Source: Pedobacter sp. Bi126 (GTDB lineage Bacteria > Bacteroidota > Bacteroidia > Sphingobacteriales > Sphingobacteriaceae). Taken from it: a DNA stretch of 64,000 bases. Where the stretch lies: contig NZ_CAKKMS010000002.1 of NCBI RefSeq assembly GCF_918698245.1, forward strand, positions 620,001 to 684,000, given 5' to 3'. The notes beneath the pieces are model-generated. The model saw nothing but the letters and a program-made list of their open reading frames with translations, had not been told where the DNA came from and ran no database searches. The position numbers were made by a program, and so were the translations under genes. Below are positions 27,122-35,804 of this stretch, in pieces. Numbering within the stretch: the first letter of the stretch is position 1; every line of letters starts with the position of its first letter.

Positions 27122-28612
27122 TTATTTATAAAAAACCTCATTCCAATGCAATTCATTTCTGAATTGATTGATTTTGGTATCGGCACCAATATTTACATAT
27201 TCTAAGCCGGCAATATTCGCAAAATCCAATAAATGCTCGGTAGTTAAATTCTGACTATAAGCGGTATGGTGGGCACCACCAGCATAAATCCATGCTGCAC
27301 AACCTGTTTTCATATCAGGCAATGGTTTCCAGAGTACACGGGCTACCGGTAAGTTTGGTAAATCATGTTCAGCTTCAACAGCTTTTACTTCGTTCACCAA
27401 TAAACGGAAACGGTTGCCCATATCGATTAAAGATGCATTTAAAGCATCGCCACCAGCAACGTTAAAAACCAAACGCGCAGGATCTGCTTTGCCGCCAATA
27501 CCTAATGGGTGAACCTCTAAACTCGCTTTACCACTTGCCAATGAAGCATCAACCTCGAGCATGTGCGAGCCTAAAACCATCGAGTTTGCCGGATCGAAAT
27601 GATAGGTATAATCTTCCATAAATGCGTTTCCACCAGCTAAACCAGCACCCATTACTTTACAGGCACGTACCAATGCAGCCGTTTTCCAATCACCTTCACC
27701 CGCGAAACCGTAACCATCGGACATTAAACGTTGTGCTGCAATTCCTGGTAGCTGGATCATACCATGTAGATCTTCAAAAGTATCTGAGAAACCTTTAAAA
27801 CCTCCATCTTCCAGGAATTTTCTTAAACCCAGTTCAATTTTAGCTGCTTCATAAACAGACGAATGCCTTGCACCGCCTACTTTTAAATCAGCAGTCATCT
27901 CGTAAGTCGATTCGTATTCTTTTAATAACGCCTGAATTGACTCCTCACTTATTCCATTAATTACCGCTACTAAATCACCTATACCATAGGTATTTACCGC
28001 GAAACCAAATTTCATTTCAGCTTCTACCTTATCGCCATCGGTAACCGCAACATAACGCATATTATCGCCAAAACGCGCAAATTTAGCACCTTGCCAATCG
28101 TGCCATCCGGCAGCAGCCCTGCACCAGGTATCAATCTGTTTAGCTACTTCTTCATCCTGCCAGTGCCCAACAACTACTTTACGGTCTTTGCGCATGCGTG
28201 ATACCATAAAACCAAATTCACGGTCGCCATGCGCACTTTGATTCAGGTTCATGAAATCCATATCAATGGTATTCCATGGAATATCGCGGTTAAACTGCGT
28301 ATGTAAGTGCAATAATGGTTTCTGCAAAACATTTAAGCCCCTGATCCACATTTTAGCAGGAGAGAAGGTATGCATCCAGGTAATTACGCCGATACAGTTC
28401 TCATCAATATTGGCTTGTTGCAAGGTTTCGAAAATCTCCTCTGTAGTTTTCACAATCGGCTTGTACACTACCGAAACAGAAATACTTCCGTTCTGGTTTA
28501 ACGAATCGGCCACTTGTTGAGCGTGCTCCGCTACTTGTTTTAAGGTTTCTTCACCGTACAAATGTTGCGTACCCGTAATAAACCAAACTTGTAATTTTTT
28601 TAAATCAATCAT
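27122..28612 (-). CDS. araA: L-arabinose isomerase
   Basis: A 496-residue protein matching L-arabinose isomerase in length (E. coli enzyme 500 residues) and sequence: [19 protein letters not shown] at the N-terminus, [36 protein letters not shown], and near the C-terminus [30 protein letters not shown], read here in shorter blocks. It converts L-arabinose to L-ribulose in the cytoplasm using Mn2+. It is the last gene of the araB-araD-araA order on the minus strand, separated from araD by a 402-base repeat-like insertion. Arabinose would come from GH127 and related activities of the neighbouring glycan locus. Confidence 0.97.
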   Translation of the reverse strand: MIDLKKLQVWFITGTQHLYGEETLKQVAEHAQQVADSLNQNGSISVSVVYKPIVKTTEEIFETLQQANIDENCIGVITWMHTFSPAKMWIRGLNVLQKPLLHLHTQFNRDIPWNTIDMDFMNLNQSAHGDREFGFMVSRMRKDRKVVVGHWQDEEVAKQIDTWCRAAAGWHDWQGAKFARFGDNMRYVAVTDGDKVEAEMKFGFAVNTYGIGDLVAVINGISEESIQALLKEYESTYEMTADLKVGGARHSSVYEAAKIELGLRKFLEDGGFKGFSDTFEDLHGMIQLPGIAAQRLMSDGYGFAGEGDWKTAALVRACKVMGAGLAGGNAFMEDYTYHFDPANSMVLGSHMLEVDASLASGKASLEVHPLGIGGKADPARLVFNVAGGDALNASLIDMGNRFRLLVNEVKAVEAEHDLPNLPVARVLWKPLPDMKTGCAAWIYAGGAHHTAYSQNLTTEHLLDFANIAGLEYVNIGADTKINQFRNELHWNEVFYK

Positions 28613-29014
28613 TACTATTTATGTTATTTTTAATTTATTCAATGCCATGGTCTGTGTCCTCACAGACCATTATGTATCTCTTTTTTAAAGCGTACCACTC
28701 TTCATCGGTCTGTATCTTCACGGAACATTATCCCTAGTCTTTTTTTTGAAAAGCAAGGTTCCGTATTTCATCGGTTAGGGTAGTCCTGCTTTCCGTTTTA
28801 TTCACCCACCTGCGGTTGCGTTCATGCTCACTCCAATCAGGTTTAAGTTACTTAGGTAAACCTTACAATGTTAAACCCGACCGTAGCGAGATGCCGATTT
28901 TTTCAATCGGCAGAAGCGGGGGCGGGGCTTTCGTTCCCCAAGCACCACTGCAATTGCTTTCCAAAACCCTTAATTCAATTTATGCAACCAAACTCAAAAC
29001 TCCCAACTCTAAAC
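28613..29014. repeat. araA-araD spacer made of hairpins and repeat-like DNA
   Basis: This 402-base gap interrupts the arabinose genes and shows no credible gene. It contains a perfect 10-base inverted repeat ATGGTCTGTG/CACAGACCAT (28647-28670, TCCT loop), a related GGTCTGT...ACGGAACAT stretch (28703-28730), and a perfect 8-base hairpin TGCCGATT/AATCGGCA (28892-28912) next to a G-rich tract. The look is of an accreted interspersed repeat; its copy number elsewhere cannot be seen here. Confidence 0.5.
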
Positions 29015-29716
29015 TCACTTCTGTCCATAATAGGCACCATCACCATGTTTACGCTCGTAATGTTTCTCTATCAACGAATCTTTCAGCTTCGGTGCCTGCG
29101 GATTGATCTGTTCGGTTAACAAAGCCATTTGCGCTACAGTTTCTAAAACCGCACTGTTATAAACGGCTTTCTCGGCTGTTTTTCCCCAGGTAAAAGGAGC
29201 GTGGTTGCCCACCAAAATCATCTCAACTTCTTTATAACTTAGGCCTAAACTTTCAAAATGATTCATGATCTGAAACCCTGTTTCGTACTCATAATTTCCT
29301 TTGATCATTTCATCAGCCATTGGTGGGGCACATGGAATATCTACTGTTAAATGGTCGGCATGGGTAGTTCCGAAAATTGGAATTGCCCTTTGCGCCTGCG
29401 CCCAAGCCGTGCCATAAGTAGAATGGGTATGTACAATCCCGCCAATTTCTGCCCAGTGTTTATATAAAACCGCATGGGTTTTGGTATCTGATGAGGGACG
29501 TAAACTTCCTTCAACAGTATTTCCGTCAAAGTCTACAATCACCATTTTCTCCGGCGACAAATCTTCGTAAGGTACACCGCTTGGTTTAATGGCAAAAACA
29601 CCTTTCGATCTGTCTGCAGCACTCACATTACCGAAGGTAAAAAGTACCAGTCCCAATTTGGGCAACTGCATGTTGGCCTGGTAAGCCTGCTCTTTTATAT
29701 CTTGATAGTTGCTCAT
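29015..29716 (-). CDS. araD: L-ribulose-5-phosphate 4-epimerase
   Basis: A 233-residue class II aldolase-fold epimerase (E. coli AraD has 231 residues). Key blocks are GLVLFTFGNVSAADR, KPSGVPYEDLSPE, LRPSSDTKTHAVLY and the zinc ligands in IVHTHSTYGTAWAQ (H96 and H98), with a third His in the C-terminal half (EMILVGNHAPFTWG). It converts L-ribulose 5-phosphate to D-xylulose 5-phosphate. Its start overlaps the araB stop by 4 bases, showing coupling. The C-terminus ends HGDGAYYGQK as in many orthologues. Confidence 0.96.
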   Translation of the reverse strand: MSNYQDIKEQAYQANMQLPKLGLVLFTFGNVSAADRSKGVFAIKPSGVPYEDLSPEKMVIVDFDGNTVEGSLRPSSDTKTHAVLYKHWAEIGGIVHTHSTYGTAWAQAQRAIPIFGTTHADHLTVDIPCAPPMADEMIKGNYEYETGFQIMNHFESLGLSYKEVEMILVGNHAPFTWGKTAEKAVYNSAVLETVAQMALLTEQINPQAPKLKDSLIEKHYERKHGDGAYYGQK

Positions 29717-31413
29717 GATAAGTAAGGTTTTACATCTTTTTTATTGTATTTTTCCAGGTACCTACCTAATCCCAGATATTGTTGGTAATGCTGGCGGTAA
29801 AGTTTTTGTTTCTTAATATTCGGCTTGTATTCTTTCTCAAAGCCTGTTCCCATGGCCGCCATTGCTGCTTCGATATTTGGATAAATACCAGCTGCTACAG
29901 CAGCGAACATTGCTGCACCTAATGCACAGGTATGCTCAAAACGATGGATTCTAATGGGCATTTCCAATACATCTGCCATCATTTGCATAATATAGGCTGA
30001 TTTTTTTGCTACACCGCCAATACCGATAATTCCTTTTACCGGAACACCCTGTTCTTTAAAGCGGTCTACAATAGCTTTCGCACCAAAACAGGTTGCTGCA
30101 GCTAAGGCACGGAAAAACCGTGGTGCATCGGTTCCTAAACCTAAACCCGTTATGGCACCTTTAAGTTCCTGATTTGCATCTGGCGTTCTACGGCCGTTCA
30201 ACCAGTCTATTGCGAGTTCTGCATAATCTCCGTCTGGTAAAGCTGCAGCTTCGTTACTTAACTTAGCAATTATTTTCCCTTCAAGCTCCGCCTTTAATGC
30301 AGTAGCTGTAGCTTCATCAATTACATCAGATTCAGTAAGTAAATGGTTTAATGGCCAGCTGATTAAATTCTTGAACCAGGCATAAACATCTCCGAAAGCA
30401 GATTGACCGGCCTCTAAACCTGCCATACCCGGAATTACCGAGCCATTAACCTGTCCACAGATCCCGTTGATCAATTTTCCATGTAAATCCTGATTGGGTG
30501 CAACCAAAATATCGCAGGTACTCGTACCCATTACTTTACTCAGGTAGTAAGGTTCAATCTGTCCGCCAACCGCACCCATGTGCGCATCAAATGCGCCAAC
30601 ACCAACTACTACATCTGTACTTAAGCCCAGTTTAGTTGCCCATTCTTCACTCAATGTTCCCGCAGAAATATCAGAAGTATAGGTATCGGTGAATAATTTA
30701 TCTCTAAAACCTGCTAAAAGCGGATCAAGACTACTAAAGAAATCTTCAGGAGGTAAACCGTTAAACTCTTCTGCCCAAAGTGCTTTATGCCCGGCGGCAC
30801 AACGGCTACGTTTCATTGTTGTAATGTCGTTACCGCCACAAAGCAAAAACGGAACCCAGTCGCAATGTTCTACCCATGACGCAGCACCTTTTTTAATAGT
30901 CGAATCGACCCTTAATATGTGTAATAATTTAGACCAGAACCATTCTGATGAATAAATGCCACCTACATATTTGAGGTAATTGGTGCTAAATTTAGTAGCA
31001 TGTTCATTAATTTCTGCGGCTTCTTTAACTGAGGTATGGTCTTTCCAAAGCACAAACATGGCATTTGGATTTTCTTCAAAACCTTTGGTCAGGGCAAGGG
31101 GCGTACCTGTCGCATCAACAGCCACCGGACTTGATCCCGTTGTATCAACCGAAATTCCCTTAACCAGGTGTGCAATATCGGCACCACCTGCTTTTGTTAA
31201 ACAATCTTTTATAGTGTGTGTTAAACCTTCAATATAATCTAACGGATGCTGGCGGAACTGATTAACAGCCGGTTTACAATATAAACCTTTCTGCCATCTT
31301 GGGTAAAGAAAAACAGACGATGCTATTTCCTTTCCGTTTGCGGTATCGACTAGAACTGACCGGACAGAATCTGTCCCGTAATCCACTCCAATTACATAGT
31401 TTGCTGTGCTCAT
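29713..31413 (-). CDS. araB: L-ribulokinase
   Basis: A 566-residue FGGY-family kinase, the same length as E. coli AraB. The N-terminal GVDYGTDSVRSVLVD forms the phosphate-binding strand-turn; DTTGSSPVAVD, CDWVPFLLCGGND and GVGAFDAHMGAVGG are typical ribulokinase blocks; the C-terminal FGGY-type region has GIIGIGGVAKKSAYIMQ. It phosphorylates L-ribulose. It is first in the minus-strand ara gene order, with araD overlapping its end by 4 bases. No AraR or Nudix-type regulator gene lies adjacent in this window. Confidence 0.96.
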   Translation of the reverse strand: MSTANYVIGVDYGTDSVRSVLVDTANGKEIASSVFLYPRWQKGLYCKPAVNQFRQHPLDYIEGLTHTIKDCLTKAGGADIAHLVKGISVDTTGSSPVAVDATGTPLALTKGFEENPNAMFVLWKDHTSVKEAAEINEHATKFSTNYLKYVGGIYSSEWFWSKLLHILRVDSTIKKGAASWVEHCDWVPFLLCGGNDITTMKRSRCAAGHKALWAEEFNGLPPEDFFSSLDPLLAGFRDKLFTDTYTSDISAGTLSEEWATKLGLSTDVVVGVGAFDAHMGAVGGQIEPYYLSKVMGTSTCDILVAPNQDLHGKLINGICGQVNGSVIPGMAGLEAGQSAFGDVYAWFKNLISWPLNHLLTESDVIDEATATALKAELEGKIIAKLSNEAAALPDGDYAELAIDWLNGRRTPDANQELKGAITGLGLGTDAPRFFRALAAATCFGAKAIVDRFKEQGVPVKGIIGIGGVAKKSAYIMQMMADVLEMPIRIHRFEHTCALGAAMFAAVAAGIYPNIEAAMAAMGTGFEKEYKPNIKKQKLYRQHYQQYLGLGRYLEKYNKKDVKPYLS

Positions 31414-31433
31414 AACAATAAATAAATGTCTAA

Positions 31434-31503
31434 TTAACGTTTATTTTTTTGAATTAAAAAATTTTATTGCTTTTTTAATCAAAAACCTTCATTTTAACGT
31501 TTT
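31434..31503. promoter_or_regulatory. Possible operator region upstream of araB
   Basis: TTAACGTTT occurs twice in the same orientation, at 31434-31442 and 31494-31502, exactly 60 bases apart in the AT-rich 149-base leader of araB. Sixty bases is close to a whole number of helical turns, so a dimeric or looping regulator is possible. No regulator is identified. Confidence 0.3.
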
Positions 31504-31562
31504 AGTAGCATGAATTTGTATATCATTATTTGTATCCACTAGTGTTGGATATTTTTTAAACC

Positions 31563-32435
31563 CTATTCTTTTTTCACTACCGGGTATAGGAATTTAAAAG
31601 AATTGGACACCGCCTGGTGCATTATCGTTGCATGGTTCTCCTGTGGCAAAAAATCAAAATATACTTTTACATTTTTGTTTTTGAACCCTTTTATTTTTTC
31701 GGTCAATAAATTTGCATCCACTTCCATTACCCTGGGTATTTCGGTTGGCGTAAGGCCTTCTTTACCTACACCAATGTAAACATCAGTTTGTTGCTTAAAC
31801 ATATTTTCCTTTATTTCGGAATCCTGATTTAACAACGAGCCATTATCCCACCATAAACTCGGACTAATAATAATGTATTTATTAAAAAGCGTAGGTTTTT
31901 TAATCAGGATTTCTGTAGCCAGCAAGCCGCCTAAAGATTGACCAATAAGGGTTTTGTTCTCGTTCGTTTTGTATTTCGACTGAATATAGGGTTGAAGCTC
32001 TTTTTCAATGAACGAAATAAATTGATCAGAATGGCCTGTTGTAGGATATTTTTTCTTGTCGCCCTCGATGGAGGTAGGGAAAGTAAAATCCCGTTTCCGA
32101 TCTACAGTAGCAATGCCCACCACAATTGATTTAGGCACCTGATTTACCCATTCGAAACTGTTAAACTGTACTAGCCCTACAATATGGATGAAATCTTCAT
32201 CTGCAGAACCATCGAGTAAATAAATTATCGGATATTTTGTGGTATCGTTTTGTGTATAACCTTCGGGAAGGTAAATGTTCAGGATTCTTTTCTCGGCCAG
32301 TTCTTTTGATTGGATTTCGTCTATTCGCCCCAAAACAAAGGGTTTACTTTTGTCGCTTTCATTTGGCCTGTTTTTTTGTCCAAAAACTACTGCTGTAAAA
32401 AAAGTTAAAAGAAGAATTAGAAATGTTTTGTTCAT
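31563..32435 (-). CDS. Secreted alpha/beta-hydrolase esterase (esterase D / IroE-like)
   Basis: A 290-residue protein when started at the second ATG (32435), which begins the signal peptide MNKTFLILLLTFFTAVVFGQ; nine extra residues from the upstream ATG at 32462 would precede it. The core matches putative esterase family PF00756: RILNIYLPEGY, YPIIYLLDG, the nucleophile elbow IGQSLGGLLA, and a late His in PQENHATIMH. Relatives hydrolyse siderophore esters, S-formylglutathione or feruloyl esters. A feruloyl or carbohydrate esterase role would fit the glycan locus, but nothing in the sequence proves it. It lies alone on the minus strand upstream of araB. Confidence 0.82.
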   Translation of the reverse strand: MNKTFLILLLTFFTAVVFGQKNRPNESDKSKPFVLGRIDEIQSKELAEKRILNIYLPEGYTQNDTTKYPIIYLLDGSADEDFIHIVGLVQFNSFEWVNQVPKSIVVGIATVDRKRDFTFPTSIEGDKKKYPTTGHSDQFISFIEKELQPYIQSKYKTNENKTLIGQSLGGLLATEILIKKPTLFNKYIIISPSLWWDNGSLLNQDSEIKENMFKQQTDVYIGVGKEGLTPTEIPRVMEVDANLLTEKIKGFKNKNVKVYFDFLPQENHATIMHQAVSNSFKFLYPVVKKE

Positions 32436-32647
32436 ATGGTGCTTATAGGATGTTTGGTGCATTAAGCTGTGCTTAATTTATCTGCCGTTTTTTTGGAAAA
32501 ATACAATTTTCATTTGGCCCGATAAAATTGGTCTCAATAAGATGATTTTCTCTTGGTCAATTTAGCTAAGACAAAGATAGATTTGCTTAGTCCCGTTCTT
32601 TTAAGATCATGAAACTTTGCACCGATAAAAATTGTTAGCCATTTAAC

Positions 32648-33031
32648 CTAATCAGCAGCTCCCTTCAAGCGTTGCCTGTGGCTTTTGCCCCACCTGATCA
32701 TTTCCAGAATGATACCACCAAAAGACTGGCAGTATTCAGTAGAAGTATATTCAATACTTACAGGAGTATCGTCTATCACTGTTCTTTTGATCAGCTGGTT
32801 TGCCGTCATTTCCTTTAATTCCTTACTTAGCATCCGCGTGGTAATTCCCGGAATGCTTCTTTCAATATCCCGGAATCTTTTATTGCCGTTACAGATGGAA
32901 TTGATGATCGGCAGTTTCCATTTGCCCCCGAGCACATAGAGCGTATCCTGTAAAGCCTGCACCTCTTCTTTTTGGTTGCGCGGATTGGACAGCACCTCTG
33001 TCGCAATCTGGATTGTTTTTTCTGTTTCCAT
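32648..33031 (-). CDS. HxlR-family winged-helix transcriptional regulator
   Basis: A 127-residue MarR-like winged-helix protein of the HxlR group: LYVLGGKWKLPIINSICNG (about residues 32-50) is the hallmark, followed by the recognition region RFRDIERSIPGITTRMLSKELKEM and wing residues VIDDTPVSIEYTST. HxlR proteins commonly repress a divergently transcribed enzyme gene. Here an SDR gene starts 82 bases away on the opposite strand, with an inverted repeat between them. Confidence 0.92.
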   Translation of the reverse strand: METEKTIQIATEVLSNPRNQKEEVQALQDTLYVLGGKWKLPIINSICNGNKRFRDIERSIPGITTRMLSKELKEMTANQLIKRTVIDDTPVSIEYTSTEYCQSFGGIILEMIRWGKSHRQRLKGAAD

Positions 33032-33035
33032 AACT

Positions 33036-33070
33036 GGTATACTCTGTTATACTGACTACAAAAGTATACC
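33036..33070. promoter_or_regulatory. Probable HxlR operator and divergent promoter
   Basis: A perfect 7-base inverted repeat GGTATAC (33036-33042) / GTATACC (33064-33070) lies between the divergent HxlR and SDR genes, with an extra GTTATAC copy at 33046. A TATTTTTG box at 33081-33088, matching the Bacteroidota TAnnTTTG -7 consensus, lies 26 bases before the SDR start. Confidence 0.6.
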
Positions 33071-33113
33071 AATACAGCCGTATTTTTGGAGGTATAAAAT
33101 TTATTTTTTTATC

Positions 33114-33860
33114 ATGAACAATTTAACAGGAAAAAAAGCGCTGATAACCGGCGGAAATAGCGGCATCGGTTATGCCACGGCAAAAGAATTAAAAGCATTG
33201 GGTGCAGAGGTGATTATTACCGGAAGGAGAAAAGATGCCGTTGAAAAGGCTGCTTCAGACCTTGGCGCGATAGGATTGGTGGCAGATCAGAGCCAGATCA
33301 CCGCAATTGAAGGGTTGGCGAGTGAGGTAGGAACAATCTTTGGTAAAATCGACATCCTGTTTATTAATGCGGGTGTAGTGGAGCAGAGCAGCATTGCGGA
33401 TGCCACTGAAAAAAGTTTTGATAACATTTTTGGTGTTAATTTTAAAGGCGCTTATTTTACCTTGAGCAAATTTATCCCATTGCTGAATGATGGTGGTTCT
33501 GTGGTATTCCTTTCTTCGAATACGGCACATATGGACGGGGCAAACAGCTCAATTTACGCTTCAAGCAAAGCAGCACTGAACTCGGTGATGCGTATTGCAG
33601 CTGTAGAGCTTGCACCGCGCCAGATCCGGGTGAACAGTGTGAGTCCAGGCCCTATTGCTACAGAAATTATGAACAAAATAGGACTGAGCGAAGAACAATT
33701 AGCAGGCATTAACCAGTGGTTGATCGGCCGTATTCCGCTCGGCAAAATCGGAAAATCTGAGGATGTGGCCAAAATGGTTACCTTCTTTTGTGGTGATGAC
33801 GCCACTTATATTACAGGGGCAGAAATCGTAATGGACGGGGGCATGAGCCTGAAAGCCTAA
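33114..33860 (+). CDS. SDR-family oxidoreductase controlled by HxlR
   Basis: A 248-residue classical short-chain dehydrogenase from the ATG at 33114, which lies just after the TATTTTTG box; an earlier in-frame start at 32976 would run through the promoter and the HxlR gene. TGGNSGIGYATA (about residues 12-23) binds the nucleotide, INAGV follows strand 4, Ser in VVFLSSNTA, and a normal YASSK catalytic pair (Tyr/Lys) is present. It ends with TGAEIVMDGGMSLKA. HxlR-linked SDRs often detoxify quinones or aldehydes; the substrate here is unknown. Confidence 0.9.
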   Translation: MNNLTGKKALITGGNSGIGYATAKELKALGAEVIITGRRKDAVEKAASDLGAIGLVADQSQITAIEGLASEVGTIFGKIDILFINAGVVEQSSIADATEKSFDNIFGVNFKGAYFTLSKFIPLLNDGGSVVFLSSNTAHMDGANSSIYASSKAALNSVMRIAAVELAPRQIRVNSVSPGPIATEIMNKIGLSEEQLAGINQWLIGRIPLGKIGKSEDVAKMVTFFCGDDATYITGAEIVMDGGMSLKA

Positions 33861-33937
33861 GACGGGATGGTTAAAGGTACAGGCGAAGGCTGTCTGTACC
33901 AGTGACTAGGAAAGCATCTTGAAACCAAAACAATATT

Positions 33938-33969
33938 TTTGGGAGGCAAGCCCATTTTAGGTATTTTTG
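33938..33969 (+). promoter_or_regulatory. Putative Bacteroidota sigma-ABfr promoter for the VOC gene
   Basis: TTTG at 33938-33941 and TATTTTTG at 33962-33969 are separated by 20 bases, matching the TTTG/TAnnTTTG promoter pattern of Bacteroidota. The downstream VOC gene starts at 33989. Confidence 0.5.
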
Positions 33970-33988
33970 CTTATCAAGCAAAAAAATT

Positions 33989-34345
33989 ATGAGCAATACG
34001 CCGCAGAAGTTAAAGCACCAGCAGGTACAGTACCTTGAATTTCTTTCACGCGACCTTGAAAAGGTCAAAGCATTTTATACAGCGGCCTTTGGATGGGTTT
34101 TTACCGATTACGGGCCTGAATATACCGCTTTTGAAGGGGATTTTGTAGATGGAGGTTTTACCATCGGAGCGCCATTGAAAGGAAGCATCCTGGTTGTACT
34201 TTATTCGCAGGATTTAGAAGGGACAAGAACAAATGTGATTAATGCAGGTGGTGTGATTTCAAAAGAAATCTTCGCTTTCCCGGGCGGGCGTAGATTCCAG
34301 TTCCTTGATCCGGATGGATATGAACTTGCCGTGTGGTCGCTGTAA
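33989..34345 (+). CDS. VOC (glyoxalase/bleomycin-resistance fold) protein
   Basis: A 118-residue protein with two beta-alpha-beta-beta-beta modules: QVQYLEFLSRDLEKVKAFYTAAFGW opens the first and VVLYSQDLEGTRTNVINAGG the second, ending with FQFLDPDGYELAVWSL. The Glu near the end and the DPDG turn are typical of the family. VOC proteins bind metals and act in detoxification or as resistance proteins; this one has no assignable substrate. It is preceded by a good promoter match and lies convergent to another VOC gene. Confidence 0.83.
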   Translation: MSNTPQKLKHQQVQYLEFLSRDLEKVKAFYTAAFGWVFTDYGPEYTAFEGDFVDGGFTIGAPLKGSILVVLYSQDLEGTRTNVINAGGVISKEIFAFPGGRRFQFLDPDGYELAVWSL

Positions 34346-34397
34346 GGATGGACCCGATGCGCTTTCCTTTTAAAGAGGCCATGGGTTATCAATTTCG

Positions 34398-34850
34398 TCA
34401 TTTTTTGTGAAGCTCCTGCGCAAGCCCGATTAAGAGACCTTCTGATCCCCTGATGTAGCAAAGTTTGTAAACGTCTTCATATTCAACAACTTCACCAACC
34501 AGTATGGCACCATGTTTTTCCAGCCTTGGCAACAACTCGTCGATATCTGAAACCGTAAACATTACACGCAGGTAGCCGAGGGAATTAACCGGTGCTTCGC
34601 GGTGGTCTGAAATGGTAAGCGGACTAAGAAACTGTGAAATTTCAAGGCGGCTATGGCCGTCGGGGGTAACCATCATAGCCACTTCCACGTGCTGGTTACC
34701 CAGCCCCGTAACCTTACCTGCCCATTCTCCCTCGATTGTTGCCCGGCCTTCAAGTTTCAGTCCGATTTCGCTGAAAAAAGAGATTGCATGGTCAAGCGAT
34801 GCCACAACAATGCCCATGTTATCCATTCTGATCAATTGGTTCTGTTCCAT
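34398..34850 (-). CDS. VOC-family protein
   Basis: A 150-residue VOC-fold protein: MDNMGIVVASLDHAISFFSEIGLK at the N-terminus, ISQFLSPL, then LGYLRVMFTVSDIDELLPRLEKHGA starting the second module and CYIRGSEGLLIGLAQEL ending it. The spacing fits lactoylglutathione-lyase-like or dioxygenase-like paralogues. It is transcribed towards the other VOC gene (33989-34345), with about 50 bases between their ends. Likely a small-molecule detoxification protein. Confidence 0.83.
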   Translation of the reverse strand: MEQNQLIRMDNMGIVVASLDHAISFFSEIGLKLEGRATIEGEWAGKVTGLGNQHVEVAMMVTPDGHSRLEISQFLSPLTISDHREAPVNSLGYLRVMFTVSDIDELLPRLEKHGAILVGEVVEYEDVYKLCYIRGSEGLLIGLAQELHKK

Positions 34851-35055
34851 AAGAATTTGCTTATAATTTAAAATTAAGGAATTTCACAAAGTTAACCGAT
34901 GCTTTATAGAATAAATTGTATAAATCGGAACAGAAAGTATGATATTCATTATGGGCGCCAGGGGTCCCACCACCTTTCAGTCAGCGATGACTCGGGTACT
35001 AAAGATGTAATCACCTATTAATATGGTTTGAATTAGAAAATATGTAATTTTAAAA

Positions 35056-35406
35056 ATGATCAGGACCATACCTCAGCTTATTGTGATTGATATTGAGCAG
35101 GAAACCGCCGGCGTAAGCAGCTACAAAAATATTCCGCTTTCGCTCTTTAATGACCATGTTGTAAGAGTTGGAGTAATGACAGAGCCCTTTTACTGGCACT
35201 ACCATCCAAATAGTGATGAAACCTTTATGGGCATTGAAGGTACTTTATTAATTGATCTTGAGAACCGTACGGTTGAGTTGAAACCGGGACAGCTGTTCAC
35301 CATTCCTGCAATGGTTAAGCACCGTACCAGACCGCTTGATGGACGTTCGGTGAACCTTACCTTCGAACTTGCTGAAATGGAAACGGTGAGATGCGATGCA
35401 GGTTGA
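35056..35406 (+). CDS. Small cupin-domain protein
   Basis: A 116-residue single-domain cupin. The first motif is WHYHPNSDETFMGIEG (metal-binding His, His and Glu) and the second PGQLFTIPAMVKHRTRP (His). It spans strands enough for one beta-barrel and nothing else. Cupin_2 proteins of this size include small isomerases and oxygenases as well as binding proteins, so no reaction is assigned. It stands alone on the plus strand with a 200-base leader in which I see no strong promoter. Confidence 0.82.
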   Translation: MIRTIPQLIVIDIEQETAGVSSYKNIPLSLFNDHVVRVGVMTEPFYWHYHPNSDETFMGIEGTLLIDLENRTVELKPGQLFTIPAMVKHRTRPLDGRSVNLTFELAEMETVRCDAG

Positions 35407-35454
35407 TCATTGTATTTTGGTTTATGCCAGCCTGATAAACATAGTAGCAAATAA

Positions 35455-35730
35455 AAGGCAACTTCCGATGATGAAGATGGTCCGCTACATTTTAACCTTA
35501 CTTCAATCAATGAAGCGGAAGCATCTAGACGAGTGGGTAAAGATCCTTTAAGGTACAGTAAAAAGTCCGACGGAACCCAGTTCTCTGAAGCAGCTGCATT
35601 GGTCAGAACAATGGCGATGTTGAAGTTGGAACTTTGGGACAAGGCTGCTTTCCGCGTTAAAGATAATAAAGCGTATCTTGTGGCTAGGGCTATACCGAGT
35701 GCAAAGATCTTACTTAGCAGTAAACCCTAG
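35455..35730 (+). pseudogene. Degraded coding remnant, unrecognised
   Basis: The frame is open from 35455 to the stop at 35730 (about 91 codons) and has protein-like composition (TSDDEDGPLHFNLTSINEAE and EAAALVRTMAMLKLELWDKA), but it begins right after an in-frame stop and has no ATG; only a GTG at 35533 is available. I do not recognise the family. It sits at the edge of the defence-like island and may be the 3' end of a gene lost by insertion or deletion. Confidence 0.3.
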
Positions 35731-35746
35731 GTTTGTTTTAAATAAA

Positions 35747-35788
35747 GCACAATGGATATTGGCTATTAATAGCCAATATCCATTGTGC
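35747..35788. terminator. Perfect 42-base palindrome, probable bidirectional terminator
   Basis: Bases 35747-35767 are the exact reverse complement of 35768-35788, starting GCACAATGGATATTGGC with a TA centre. T-rich DNA lies upstream and A-rich then T-rich DNA downstream. It follows the remnant on the plus strand and precedes the end of the minus-strand GTPase gene, so it may stop transcription from both sides. Confidence 0.7.
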
Positions 35789-35804
35789 GACAAAAATTTG
35801 CTAG

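Noticed and set aside
28816..29119. Short open frames in the araA-araD gap
   Set aside because: They overlap each other and araD antisense, follow the hairpins and resemble no protein family.
32976..33113. Longer start for the HxlR-linked SDR gene
   Set aside because: It would run through the HxlR coding sequence, operator and -7 box; the ATG at 33114 directly precedes the conserved Rossmann strand.
35747..35788. Palindrome as an insertion-sequence terminal repeat
   Set aside because: No transposase gene or second copy is present, and its position fits a terminator between convergent genes.
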